Source: Bosea beijingensis (GTDB lineage Bacteria > Pseudomonadota > Alphaproteobacteria > Rhizobiales > Beijerinckiaceae). Taken from it: a stretch of DNA of 64,000 nt. The notes beneath the pieces are model-generated. The model saw nothing but the letters and a program-made list of their open reading frames with translations. It searched no databases and was not told where the DNA came from. Location: positions 2,762,782 through 2,826,781 of the forward strand of contig NZ_CP132359.1 in assembly GCF_030758975.1 (NCBI RefSeq), given 5' to 3'. Positions 17,279-27,100 of the stretch are shown here, one piece after another; the stretch's first letter is position 1, and each line of letters opens with the position of its first letter. The translations under genes were made by a program, and so were the position numbers.

Positions 17279-17472
17279 AGACCCACTACGATACCGAGAT
17301 TGACGCCCTCTACCTCCGGTTCGCCGATGGACCGGTGAGCGACAGCGAGGAAGTGCGTCCCGGCATCATCTTCGACTATGACGCAGATGGCAGGATCATT
17401 GCGGTCGAGATTCTGGATGCGACCGAGCACCTCGCGAGCGGGGCCGATTTGTCGAAGCTGGTTGCCGCTTGA
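17275..17472 (+). CDS. DUF2283 domain small protein
   Basis: 65 residues with the DUF2283 pattern: Y-D-x-E-x-D-A-L-Y-L-R-F at 5-16, then EVRPGIIFDYDADGRIIAVEIL and a short helix. Small acidic protein, often encoded next to DUF4258 proteins and sometimes described as an antitoxin-like partner. Its ATG overlaps the stop of the DUF4258 remnant, so it was probably translated by coupling; with the partner broken, its current role is doubtful. Not part of the ahcY unit, since the SahR-like operator lies between. Confidence 0.8.
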   Translation: MKTHYDTEIDALYLRFADGPVSDSEEVRPGIIFDYDADGRIIAVEILDATEHLASGADLSKLVAA

Positions 17473-17498
17473 CCGCGTTTCGCGTCGGCTCAACTCGC

Positions 17499-17518
17499 AT
17501 ATAAAGACATCTTTATAT
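17499..17518. promoter_or_regulatory. Candidate SahR operator upstream of ahcY
   Basis: A 20-bp perfect palindrome, ATATAAAGA-ca-TCTTTATAT, lies 73 bp before the ahcY start. SahR is an ArsR-family repressor in Proteobacteria that responds to S-adenosylhomocysteine and controls ahcY, metH and metF; its reported alphaproteobacterial motif is an ATAAAGATATCTTTAT-like palindrome (from memory). The sequence and location fit closely. No SahR gene is in the window. An SAH riboswitch was considered but no such fold was seen. Confidence 0.72.
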
Positions 17519-17590
17519 CTTTGATTGCCTTTCGTTCCGGGCGCTGGTAGAGAGCGCGCCATCATTCAGGTTGAGCGATTGGAGCCCCCC

Positions 17591-18985
17591 GTGTCGGATT
17601 ACATCGTCAAGGATATCTCGCTTGCGGATTACGGCCGCAAGGAAATCAACATGGCGCAGGACGAGATGCCGGGCCTGATGGCTGTCCGCGCCGAGCACAA
17701 GGGCAAGAACCCGCTCAAGGGCGCCCGCATCGCCGGCTGCCTGCACATGACCATCCAGACCGCGGTGCTGATCGAGACGCTCAAGGATCTCGGCGCCGAC
17801 GTGCGCTGGTCGTCCTGCAACATCTTCTCGACCCAGGACCACGCTGCCGCCGCGATCGCCGCGTCCGGCACTCCCGTCTTTGCCATCAAGGGCGAGACAC
17901 TGGAGGAGTACTGGGAGTACGTGCTGAAGACCGCGACCTGGGGCGACGGCGGCACGCCGAACATGATCCTCGACGATGGCGGCGACCTGACCATGCTGAT
18001 CATCCTCGGCGCCGAGGCTGAAGCCGGCAAGGCCGAGTTCCTCGACAAGCCGGGCAACGAGGAAGAGACGATCTTCTTCGCGCTGATCAAGCGCCAGCTC
18101 AAGGCCAATCCGGGCTGGTTCACCAAGACCCGCGCCGCGATCAAGGGCGTCTCCGAGGAGACCACCACCGGCGTTCACCGCCTTTACGAACTGGCCAAGG
18201 CCAGCCGCCTGCCGTTCCCGGCGATCAACGTCAACGACTCGGTCACCAAGTCGAAATTCGACAACCTCTATGGCTGCCGCGAGTCGCTGGTCGACGCCAT
18301 CCGCCGCGGTACCGATGTCATGATGTCGGGCAAGGTCGCGGTCGTCGCCGGCTATGGCGACGTCGGCAAGGGCTCGGCCGCCTCGCTGCGCCAGGCCGGC
18401 TGCCGCGTGCTCGTCACCGAGATCGACCCGATCTGCGCCCTGCAGGCGGCGATGGAAGGCTACGAGGTCGTGACCATGGAAGACGCTGCCCCGCGCGGCG
18501 ACATCTTCTGCACGGCGACGGGCAATCTCGACGTCATCACCGTCGACCACATGCGCGCGATGAAGCACCGCGCCATCGTCTGCAATATCGGCCATTTCGA
18601 CTCGGAAATTCAGGTCGCCGGCCTGAAGAACTTCAAGTGGGACAACGTCAAGCCGCAGGTCGACGAGATCGAGTTCCCCGATGGCAAGCGCATCATCCTG
18701 CTCTCGGAAGGCCGCCTCGTGAACCTCGGCAACGCCACGGGCCACCCGTCCTTCGTGATGTCCTGCTCGTTCTCGAACCAGACGCTCGCCCAGATCGAGC
18801 TCTGGAACCACCACGCGAACTACCAGAACAACGTCTACACCCTGCCGAAGCATCTCGACGAGAAGGTCGCCGCGCTCCACCTCGCCAAGGTAGGCGCCAA
18901 GCTCACCAAGCTCAACGACGCTCAGGCGAAATATATCGGCGTGCCGCAGGCCGGCCCGTTCAAGCCCGAGCACTACCGCTACTGA
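17591..18985 (+). CDS. ahcY: Adenosylhomocysteinase (S-adenosyl-L-homocysteine hydrolase)
   Basis: Splits S-adenosylhomocysteine into adenosine and homocysteine, closing the methyl cycle. I place the start at GTG 17591, giving 464 residues and the family N-terminus ([19 protein letters not shown]); GGAG lies about 7 nt upstream, and the longer frame adds unrelated sequence. NAD+ site GYGDVGKG at 254-261; other marks are [43 protein letters not shown] and the C-terminal FKPEHYRY that reaches into the neighbouring subunit. The long alphaproteobacterial form with the extra [16 protein letters not shown] segment is present. A strong terminator follows at 19014-19040. Cytoplasmic tetramer in the family. 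Confidence 0.98.
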   Translation: MSDYIVKDISLADYGRKEINMAQDEMPGLMAVRAEHKGKNPLKGARIAGCLHMTIQTAVLIETLKDLGADVRWSSCNIFSTQDHAAAAIAASGTPVFAIKGETLEEYWEYVLKTATWGDGGTPNMILDDGGDLTMLIILGAEAEAGKAEFLDKPGNEEETIFFALIKRQLKANPGWFTKTRAAIKGVSEETTTGVHRLYELAKASRLPFPAINVNDSVTKSKFDNLYGCRESLVDAIRRGTDVMMSGKVAVVAGYGDVGKGSAASLRQAGCRVLVTEIDPICALQAAMEGYEVVTMEDAAPRGDIFCTATGNLDVITVDHMRAMKHRAIVCNIGHFDSEIQVAGLKNFKWDNVKPQVDEIEFPDGKRIILLSEGRLVNLGNATGHPSFVMSCSFSNQTLAQIELWNHHANYQNNVYTLPKHLDEKVAALHLAKVGAKLTKLNDAQAKYIGVPQAGPFKPEHYRY

Positions 18986-19013
18986 CATCGCCCTCAGGCG
19001 CTGACGATCACAG

Positions 19014-19040
19014 GGCCCGGCATCCGCCGGGCCTTTTTTT
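19014..19040 (+). terminator. Rho-independent terminator after ahcY
   Basis: Stem GGCCCGGC (19014-19021), loop atcc, stem GCCGGGCC (19026-19033), then seven T (19034-19040). It ends the ahcY transcript 29 bp after the stop. Confidence 0.93.
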
Positions 19041-19159
19041 ATGGCTGTGCCTTCCGGGAATCACTGCTGACGACACTACAATTTGTGTCGACAAGGTGTG
19101 GGGCGTCTACTGATTGATATTCTCTGGCTTTAGGCCGGATTGTCCGGAAAATCGAACGA

Positions 19160-19174
19160 TTTACCGGTCATTAA
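19160..19174 (+). promoter_or_regulatory. Possible CtrA-type box upstream of divL
   Basis: TTTA-N7-TTAA at 19160-19174 matches seven of eight bases of the alphaproteobacterial CtrA site TTAA-N7-TTAA. It is about 212 bp upstream of my divL start. The 345-bp gap between the ahcY terminator and divL (19041-19385) shows nothing else I can name. Single box with one mismatch, so this is weak evidence alone; the regulator-target link would be biologically sensible. Confidence 0.35.
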
Positions 19175-19385
19175 GCACTTCCTGACGGACTCCACCGATG
19201 ATTAGAGTGGGACTGATTCGGCTGCCGCGATGCGCGGGCCGGGTCGAAAGCTCTGATGTGATTGGCGTGGTGGCGAGCGTGGATCGGCCCCTCCGGAGAT
19301 GGCAGCCCTGCCAGCTCCCCCGGCTGATTCCGACGGGCCCGATGAACGAGGCGGCTCCTGCCGCCGGAGAGACGACGGAAGCGGA

Positions 19386-21860
19386 ATGGCACGGGCGAGG
19401 CGACAGGGGCGAGATGGCGGCTGGCGTCCGCGCGCGATGTTGCCGGGGCTGGCGGCAGCCTCGGCTGCCGTCCCGACCATGGCCCGCAGCGAATGGCCCG
19501 TCCCCTTCGACACCATGAGTTCCGGCGGCTTGTCGCTGATCCTGGCGGGCCTGACCGTCTTCGCCACGACGACTTCGTTGATCTATGTGCGCGAGCGGAC
19601 GCGCTGGCAGAAGCGCGAGGCCAAGCTTGCAGCCGACCTCGAGGCGGCACGCAGCCACCAGGAGCGGCTATCGATCCTGCTCGCGGCCGATCCGCAGGTG
19701 GTGGTGAGCTGGAAGGGCCGTGATGCCGAGCCCGTCTTCGAGGGCGACAGCGGCTTCCTCGGCGCGCCCGGTGCGGCGCTTGCGCTGGCCTATGGAAGCT
19801 GGGCGCCGCCGGCCGATGCCAAGCGCCTGGAGCTGGCGACCGATGCGCTGAAGCAGCGCGGCGAGGCATTCAACCTGACGCTGCGCAGCAAGGCAGGCCC
19901 CTTCATCGATATCGAGGGGCGCCCCGTCGCCGGGCGAGCGGTGATCCGCTTTCGCGAGGTGACGGGCGAGCGGGCCGAGGTCATGACCTTGCGCGGGGAG
20001 CTCGAGCGGGTGACGGCGGGCCATGCGGCCCTGTCCAGCCTGCTTGCCGGGCTGCCGCATCCGGCCTGGATGCGCAATGCCGATGGCCGCCTGACCTGGG
20101 TCAACGCCGCCTATGCCCGCGCCGTCGAGGCGGCCGACATGGCTGTCGTTACGAAGGGCGGGCTCGAACTGCTGGATCGCACCGAGCGCGATGCCGCCGC
20201 GCGGGCACGGCGCGAAGGCGCGACCTTCGCCCTGCGGGCGCCAGCCGTGGTCTCGGGCCAGCGGCGCACGCTCGACATCATGGAATTGCCGACCGCGACC
20301 GGCTATGCCGGCTTCGCCATCGACATGAGCGAGCTGGAGGCGATCCGCGCCGATCTCCAGCGCCAGATGGACGCCCATGTCCGCACGCTCGAACGCCTCA
20401 AAACCGCGGTCGCGGTCTTCGACGGTGCCCAGCGCCTCGTCTATCGCAATTCCGGCTTCGATGCGCTCTGGTCGCTGGAGGCGGGCTTCCTCGACGGCCA
20501 GCCGACCGATGGCGAGATCCTCGACAAGCTGCGCGCCGAGCGGCGCCTGCCCGAGCTCGGCGACTACCGGAGCTGGAAGGCGGCGGCGCAGGCGGCCTAT
20601 ACCGCGACGCGGGCCAGCGAGGACTGGTGGTACCTGCCGGACGGCCGCACGATCCATGTCGTCGCCAGCCCCAATCCGCAGGGCGGCGTCACCTATCTCT
20701 ATGACGACGTCACCGAGCGCTTCACGCTGGAATCGCGCTTCAATGCCCTCTCCCGCACCCAGCGCGAGACGCTGGATTCATTGCGCGAAGGCGTCGCCGT
20801 GTTCGGCTCGGACGGGCGGCTGAAGCTCTCCAACCCGGCCTTCGCCCAGTCATGGCGCATCCAGGGCGGCGATCTCGCGGCGAGCGCGCCGCATATCGAC
20901 GAGGTCATCAGGCTCTGCAAGCCGCTCTTCCCGCAGGACGAGGTGTGGAGCGAGTTGCACAGCGTCGTCACCGGCGTGCGCGATGCCCGCGAGGATTACA
21001 GCAGCCGCATCGAGCGGCGCGACGGCACGGTGCTCGACATGGCTGCCGCGCCTTTGCCGGACGGCGCGACGCTGATCTCCTTCGCCGATGTCACGGCAAG
21101 CGTGAATGTCGAGCGGGCGCTGACCGAGAAGAACGAGGCGCTGGAGACGATCTCGCGTTTGCGCGAGGATTTCGTCCACCACGTCTCCTACGAATTGCGT
21201 TCGCCGCTGACCAACATCATCGGTTTCGCGCAACTGCTCGGCACCGAGACGGTCGGCGCGCTCAATGAGAAGCAGCGCGACTACACCTCCCATATCGTGC
21301 GCTCGTCGGGCGCGCTGCTCGCCATCATCAACGACATCCTCGACCTCGCCACGATCGATAACGGCGCGCTGACGCTGGAGATTCAGGATGTCGATGTCGC
21401 CGATGCCATCGCGCAGGCGGCTTCAGGGCTGCAGGACCGGCTGACCGACAGCAAGCTCGAGCTCAAGGTCGAGATCGACGCCCGCACCGGCCCGCTGCGT
21501 GCCGACGGCAAGCGCCTGCGCCAGGTGCTCTTCAACCTCCTCTCCAACGCCATCGGCTTCTCCTCTCCCGGCCAGACCGTCACGGTGAATGCGACGCGCA
21601 CCGGCGGCGACATCCGCATCACTGTCGCCGACCAGGGCCGCGGCATCCCGGCCGAGGTCGTGGAGAAGGTATTCGAGCGCTTCGAGAGCCATTCGCTCGG
21701 CTCCAGCCACCGCGGCGTGGGCCTCGGCCTCTCCATCGTCCGCTCGATCGTCGAGCTCCATGGCGGCCATGTCGAACTCGATTCCGCGCCCGGCCGCGGC
21801 ACGCGGGTGACGGCCGTCTTCCCGGCACAGGGCGTGCCGCTCTCGGATGCCGCCGAATGA
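19386..21860 (+). CDS. divL: DivL-type cell-cycle sensor pseudokinase (Tyr replaces the phosphoacceptor His)
   Basis: Multi-domain membrane sensor kinase-like protein of about 824 residues: N-terminal hydrophobic stretch, a membrane segment at about 48-68 (LSLILAGLTVFATTTSLIYV), a short coiled coil, about four PAS-like domains (about 80-590), HisKA and HATPase (to 815). In the HisKA domain the motif is HHVSYELRSPLTN: the usual His is Tyr602 (codon 21189-21191), the hallmark of DivL, which in Caulobacter controls the CckA-ChpT-CtrA phosphorelay and asymmetric division. HATPase motifs NLLSNAIGFSSPG, VADQGRGIP and GVGLGLSIVRSI are intact. I prefer ATG 19386 (GGAAG upstream); 19299, 19437 and 19515 are alternatives. 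It overlaps tsaE-amgK by 4 bp, placing cell-cycle and cell-wall genes in one unit. Confidence 0.87.
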   Translation: MARARRQGRDGGWRPRAMLPGLAAASAAVPTMARSEWPVPFDTMSSGGLSLILAGLTVFATTTSLIYVRERTRWQKREAKLAADLEAARSHQERLSILLAADPQVVVSWKGRDAEPVFEGDSGFLGAPGAALALAYGSWAPPADAKRLELATDALKQRGEAFNLTLRSKAGPFIDIEGRPVAGRAVIRFREVTGERAEVMTLRGELERVTAGHAALSSLLAGLPHPAWMRNADGRLTWVNAAYARAVEAADMAVVTKGGLELLDRTERDAAARARREGATFALRAPAVVSGQRRTLDIMELPTATGYAGFAIDMSELEAIRADLQRQMDAHVRTLERLKTAVAVFDGAQRLVYRNSGFDALWSLEAGFLDGQPTDGEILDKLRAERRLPELGDYRSWKAAAQAAYTATRASEDWWYLPDGRTIHVVASPNPQGGVTYLYDDVTERFTLESRFNALSRTQRETLDSLREGVAVFGSDGRLKLSNPAFAQSWRIQGGDLAASAPHIDEVIRLCKPLFPQDEVWSELHSVVTGVRDAREDYSSRIERRDGTVLDMAAAPLPDGATLISFADVTASVNVERALTEKNEALETISRLREDFVHHVSYELRSPLTNIIGFAQLLGTETVGALNEKQRDYTSHIVRSSGALLAIINDILDLATIDNGALTLEIQDVDVADAIAQAASGLQDRLTDSKLELKVEIDARTGPLRADGKRLRQVLFNLLSNAIGFSSPGQTVTVNATRTGGDIRITVADQGRGIPAEVVEKVFERFESHSLGSSHRGVGLGLSIVRSIVELHGGHVELDSAPGRGTRVTAVFPAQGVPLSDAAE

Positions 21861-23413
21861 CGGAAGAAGCCCGCAAGGCCGGCACGCACCGGCTTCTGCT
21901 GGCGGACGAGGCGGCGACGCTGCGCCTCGCCGCCGATATCGCTGCCATCCTGAAGCCCGGCGACATCGTCGCGCTCTCCGGCCATCTCGGCTCCGGCAAG
22001 TCGTTGCTGGCCCGCGCCATCTTGCGCGAGCTCGCTGATGATCCGGCCCTGGAAGCGCCGAGCCCGACCTTCACGCTGGTCCAGAGTTACGAGACCGGGC
22101 ATGGCACGGTGCTGCATGCCGATCTCTATCGCGTACGCTCCCCCGACGAGCTCGACGATATCGGGTTGGTCGAGGATATCGATCGCCTGATCCTCCTGGT
22201 CGAATGGCCGGACCGTGCGGGCTCGCGCCTGCCCGCCGGGCGCCGCCTCGACATCGTGCTCGACGTCGACCCCGACAATCCCGAGACCGGCCGCATCGCC
22301 GACCTCTCGGGCGGCGTGCTCTGGAAGCAGCGTGTGGCCATCGCGGTCGCGTCGCGCCGGCTCGTCGATGCCGCCGGATGGGGCGAGGCCCGCCGCGACT
22401 TCATGCTCGGCGACGCCTCGACGCGCGCCTATGAGCGCCTGACCCGGCCGAACGGCGAGACGGCGGTGCTGATGATCTCGCCGCCGCGCCCGGACGGCCC
22501 GCCGATCCGTCTCGGCAAGCCCTATAGCGCGCTCGCCCATCTCGCCGAGAATGTCGAGGCCTTCGTCGCGATGGATCGCGGCCTGCGCTCGCTCGGCTAC
22601 TCGGCGCCGGAGATCCTCGCCGAGGACCTCAACACCGGCCTGTTGGTGATCGAGAATCTCGGCAACGAGGGCGTGATCGACGCCGAGCGCCGGCCGGTCG
22701 CCGAGCGCTACGAGGCTGCGGCACGGCTGCTCGCCGACCTCCACCGCCACACCTTGCCCGCGATCCTGCCGGTGGCAGAGGGGCGCGACCACGCGATCCC
22801 CGAATATGACCGCCAGGCCATGGCGATCGAGACCGAATTGATCCTGGAATGGTATGCGCCGCATATCGCCGGTGTGACGTTGCCGGCCGTGACGCAGGCT
22901 GAGTTCGCCCGGATCTGGAGCAAGCTTTTCGACGAGATCCTGGCCCAGCCGGTGACCTGGACACTACGCGACTACCACTCGCCGAACCTGATCTGGCTCG
23001 AAGGACGCGAAGGCCATGCCAAGCTCGGCCTGATCGATTTCCAGGACGCGGTGCTCGGCCACCCTGCCTACGACCTCGCCTCGCTCGGCCAGGATGCGCG
23101 CGTCGACGTGCCGGCTTCGCTGGAACTCAGGCTGCTTGCGGCCTACGGCGCGGCGCGCCGGGCCGGCACGCCGGATTTCGATCTGGCCGATTTCGCCCGT
23201 GCCTATGCGATCCTCGGCGCGCAGCGCAACACCAAGATCGCCGGCATCTTCGCCCGCCTCGACAAGCGCGACGGCAAGCCGGACTACCTGAAGCACCTGC
23301 CGCGGATCGAGGGCTATCTGCGCCGCAATCTCGACCACCCCGCCCTCGAAGAGCTGAAGGCCTGGTATCAGGCGCATATGCCGAAGCTGTTCGAGACCGA
23401 AGCGGCAGATTAA
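21857..23413 (+). CDS. Fusion of TsaE (tRNA t6A factor) and AmgK-like sugar kinase
   Basis: 518 residues with two domains. Residues about 10-155 are TsaE, the ATPase that supports TsaBD in making t6A37 of tRNA: P-loop GHLGSGKS at 42-49, SPTFTLVQSY, HADLYR and LVEWPDR are all family marks. Residues about 175-510 are an aminoglycoside-phosphotransferase-fold kinase of the AmgK type: FMLGDASTRAYERL, catalytic loop LRDYHSPNL and metal motif LIDFQDA. AmgK phosphorylates N-acetylmuramate/N-acetylglucosamine at C1 in the MurU recycling pathway; the next gene is a MurU-like uridylyltransferase. The ATG overlaps the divL stop (ATGA). This fusion is common in alphaproteobacteria. No single symbol is given because two functions are joined. 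Confidence 0.9.
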   Translation: MTEEARKAGTHRLLLADEAATLRLAADIAAILKPGDIVALSGHLGSGKSLLARAILRELADDPALEAPSPTFTLVQSYETGHGTVLHADLYRVRSPDELDDIGLVEDIDRLILLVEWPDRAGSRLPAGRRLDIVLDVDPDNPETGRIADLSGGVLWKQRVAIAVASRRLVDAAGWGEARRDFMLGDASTRAYERLTRPNGETAVLMISPPRPDGPPIRLGKPYSALAHLAENVEAFVAMDRGLRSLGYSAPEILAEDLNTGLLVIENLGNEGVIDAERRPVAERYEAAARLLADLHRHTLPAILPVAEGRDHAIPEYDRQAMAIETELILEWYAPHIAGVTLPAVTQAEFARIWSKLFDEILAQPVTWTLRDYHSPNLIWLEGREGHAKLGLIDFQDAVLGHPAYDLASLGQDARVDVPASLELRLLAAYGAARRAGTPDFDLADFARAYAILGAQRNTKIAGIFARLDKRDGKPDYLKHLPRIEGYLRRNLDHPALEELKAWYQAHMPKLFETEAAD

Positions 23414-23441
23414 GCTCAGACAGATCGACACGGAGATTCGC

Positions 23442-24182
23442 GTGACCACAACCGTTTCGCCGCCGATCCGCCGGGCGATCGTGCTGGCGGCCGGCCTCGG
23501 GCAGCGCATGCGCCCGATCACCGATACATTGCCCAAGCCGCTGGTGAAGATCGGCGGCAAGGCGATGCTCGACCATGCGCTCGACCGCCTCGCTGAGGCC
23601 GGCGTTGAGGAGGCGGTCGTCAATGTCCATCACCTCGCCGGGCAGGTCGAGGCGCATCTCGCCGGCCGGGCGCAGCCTCGCATCGTGATCTCCGACGAGC
23701 GGGGTGAACTGCTCGAGACCGGCGGCGGCGCCAAGAAGGCCCTGCCGTTGCTCGGCGACGGGCCGTTCTTCAGCGTCAACTCGGATTCGCTCTGGAGCGA
23801 GCGAGGCATCTCCAATTTCGGCGCGATGGCGGCAGCCTGGGACGGCGACAAGATGGACATGCTGTTGCTGCTGGCGGAGCGCGAGAGCAGCGTCGGCTTC
23901 AACGGCCCCGGCGATTTCTTGCGCGACGAAGCCGGCCGCCTGACGCGCCGTGGCGCGGCGGCGAGCACGCCTTACGTCTATGCCGGCATCGCGATCGTGA
24001 CGCCGGACTTCTTCGCGGATACGCCGGCCTCGTTCTCGTTCAACCTGCTCTTCGACCGCGCCATCGCCCGCGGACGGCTCTTCGGCCATGTCCTCGAAGG
24101 TCGCTGGCTGCATGTCGACCGGCCGGAGGCGATTGCGCCGGCCGAGGCCGCTTTCGCTGCCACCCAGCCGGTCGATGCCTGA
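23442..24182 (+). CDS. murU: N-acetylmuramate-1-phosphate uridylyltransferase (MurU-like nucleotidyltransferase)
   Basis: 246-residue sugar-1-phosphate nucleotidyltransferase. N-terminal signature AIVLAAGLGQRMRPITDTLPKPLVKIGGK with the G-x-G-x-R loop at about 18-22, uridine-binding ETGGGAKKAL, and the metal-binding SVNSDSLW. In MurU this step makes UDP-MurNAc from MurNAc-1-phosphate, bypassing the fosfomycin-sensitive enzyme MurA. The adjacent AmgK domain upstream supports this over a generic nucleotidyltransferase role. GTG at 23442 is the start used; 28 bp separate it from the kinase. Its last 8 bp overlap addB. Confidence 0.85.
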   Translation: MTTTVSPPIRRAIVLAAGLGQRMRPITDTLPKPLVKIGGKAMLDHALDRLAEAGVEEAVVNVHHLAGQVEAHLAGRAQPRIVISDERGELLETGGGAKKALPLLGDGPFFSVNSDSLWSERGISNFGAMAAAWDGDKMDMLLLLAERESSVGFNGPGDFLRDEAGRLTRRGAAASTPYVYAGIAIVTPDFFADTPASFSFNLLFDRAIARGRLFGHVLEGRWLHVDRPEAIAPAEAAFAATQPVDA

Positions 24183-27100
24183 GATCAACCTGTTCAGCAT
24201 CCCGGCCGGCGCGCCCTTCCTGGAGGTGCTGGCGCAGGCGATGCTGGATGGCCGGTTGGGGCCGGTCCATGACCCCGCCGATCCCGCCGCGATGGCGCGG
24301 ACGACGCTCTACCTGCCGACGCGCCGCGCCGCCCGCGCTTTCGCCGCGATCCTCGCCGGCAAGCTCGGCGGCAAGCCGCTCCTCCTGCCGCGCATCGTCC
24401 CGCTCGGCGATGTCGACGAGGCCGAGACGGCGCTGATCGGTGCCGGAGCTTGGGCGCAGGAACGTGCCGCCCCGATCGCACCGCTCGAACGCCGCATGCT
24501 GCTGACGCGCCTGGTGGATGCCTGGGGCCGGACCGCCAATCGCAAACATCTCCGGCTCGACCCCGGCGAGCCGTCGCTGGTCCCGGCGACGCTGGCTGAA
24601 GCCTATGGGCTCGCCGGCGACCTCGCCTCCTTGCTCGACCAGATGCAGACGGAGGGAGTCTCGGTCGAGCGGCTGGCTTCGCTCGATGCTGCCCGTTTCG
24701 ATCGCGTCTGGCAGCTCAATGCCGGCTTTCTCGCCATCCTCGGCGAGGCCTGGCCCGAGATTCTGACCGAGCGCGGCGCCTGCGACCCGGCCGCCTTCCG
24801 CAACCGCATGCTTGCGGCCGAGCGCGACAGACTGCTCGATGGCGGTGCCATAGGGCCGATCATCGCCGCCGGTTCGACCGGCACGGTGCCTGCGACGGCG
24901 CGCCTGCTCGCGGCCATCGCGTGCTTGCCGAACGGCGCCGTGGTCCTCCCCGCCATCGACCTCGGGCTGGAGCAGCGCGCCTGGGATGCGATCGCAAGGG
25001 AGCCCGCCCCCTCCCACCCTCAAGCGGCCTTGCATCATCTGATGGATGTGCTCGAAGCCGTCCGCGACGACGTCCGCGAACTCTCGCAGCCCGATGCTGC
25101 GAGCGGCGCGCGGGCGGCGCTGCTGCGCGAGGCGATGCTGCCGGCCTCGGTCACCGAACTCTGGTCCGATGTCGGCACGCGTGTTCCGGAAGCTATGGCG
25201 GCCGAGGGCTTCAAGGGCCTGCGCGTCGTCGAGGCCGCCGACGAGCGCGAGGAGGCACTGATCGTCGCCATTGCCCTGCGCGAGACGCTGGAACGGCCTG
25301 GCGCCCATGCCGCGCTGGTGACGCCCGATCGCGGTCTCGCCGAGCGCGTCGCCGTCGAACTGAAACGCTGGGGCGTCGAGGTCGACGATTCCGCCGGCCT
25401 GCCGCTCGGCCGCTGGCCGGCCGGTTCGCTGCTGCGCCTGATCCTGGAGGCGATGCTGGCGGAGATGGCGCCAGTCGCGCTCGTACCGCTGCTGGCCCAT
25501 CCGCTCTGCCGGCTGGGCCTCGGCCGGGATGTGCTGGCACGGGGTGCCGCTGCGCTCGACATCGGGACATGGCGTGGCCTGACGGTCGGCCGCGGAATGC
25601 CGGGGCTGGAGGTTGCTCTCGGCAACTGGGAAGCGATTCGCGAGAGTGGCCACGTTCCGCGCCCGCGAAAGCGCTTGACGACGGAGGACCAAGCCGCAGC
25701 CGCCAAGGTGCTGCATGCGCTCGGAGCGGCCAGCGCCGCCTTGCGCGAAGCCTTCGCCGCCGAGACGCCGACGCTGGCGGCGGTCGTCACGGCGGCACGC
25801 ATGGCCGTTACAGCCTTCAGCACGAACGAGGCGGGCACGCCGCTCGCCTTCGTCGGGCCGGATGGCGAGGCGCTCTCCGGACTCTTCGACGACCTGGCCG
25901 GCGCTGAAGCCGTCATGCCGCCGAACGGCACGGCGCGGGATTTCGTCGCCATCCTCGACGGCTTGCTGGCGGAGACCGTAGTCAAGCGTGCGGCGCCCGG
26001 CTATCCGCGCGTCGCGATCTGGGGCCTGCTCGAAGCGCGCCTGCTGGAGGCCGACCATGTCGTGCTCGGCGGCCTGAACGAGACCGTCTGGCCGCCGCAG
26101 ACCACGACCGATTCCTTCATTAACCGGCCGATGCGGGCCGAGCTCGGCTTGTCGCCGCCGGAACGCCGCATCGGCCAGACCGCGCATGATTTCGTCATGG
26201 CGGCGCTGGCACCTGAGGTCACGCTGACGCGTCCGCGCAAGGCCGGCGAGTCCGAAACCATCGCCTCGCGCTTCTGGCAGCGGCTGCAGGCGGTGACGCC
26301 GCAGCCGGTATGGGCGAAGGCCGTGGAGGAAGGCGCGAAGCTGCGGGCCCTGGCCGGCGCGCTCAGCGCGCCCGCCGATGCGAAGCCGATCGGCCGCCCG
26401 GCACCGCGCCCGCCCCGCGATCTCCAGCCGCTTGCGCTCAGCGTCACCGAGGTCGAGACGCTCTATCGCGACCCCTACCAGATCCACGCCCGCAAGATCT
26501 TGAAGCTCGACGCGCTCGACGATCTCGTGGCGGACCCGACTGCGCAGGATCGGGGCAAGCTCCTGCACGGCATCGTCGAGGAGTTCACGAAAACCTACCC
26601 CGAAGGCCTGCCGGCCGACGCGCAGGGGCAACTGGTCGGGCTCGGCACCCGGCTCTTCCGCGCCTATGACGACGTGCCGGAGGTCAGGGCCTTCTGGTGG
26701 CCGCGCTTCCTGCTGACCGCGGGCCATTTCATCCGCTGGGACGAGCGGCGCCGCGGCGATATCGCCAAGATCGGCGTCGAGCTCTTCACGGCAGCGAGCT
26801 TCCCACTCGCCGATGGCAGCGAATTCCGCCTGAGCGGTAAGGCCGATCGCATCGAGCTGACGCGCAAGCCGTCGTTGCGCATCGTCGACTTCAAGACCGG
26901 CGCGCCGCCCTCCAAGAAGCAGGTCGAGAAGGGCTTTGCCCCGCAATTGACTCTGGAAGCCGATCTGGCGGCGCGCGCCGGCTTCAAGGGGCTCGCCGGC
27001 CCGCTACCGGTCGACGACGTGCTTTATGTCAAGCTGCATCACGATCCGAAGGGCTGGGCGACAAGCACGCCGCTGAAGTTCGACGACGACGAGCCGCTGG

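Noticed and set aside
17473..17590. SAH riboswitch before ahcY
   Set aside because: No recognisable riboswitch fold was found; the palindrome is short and DNA-operator-like (SahR type).
24040..26946. Minus-strand frame of 968 codons opposite addB (and a similar 755-codon frame opposite addA)
   Set aside because: Composition is Arg/Gly/Gln/Asp-rich without domain character. The plus strand carries recognisable AddB and AddA motifs and tight overlaps.
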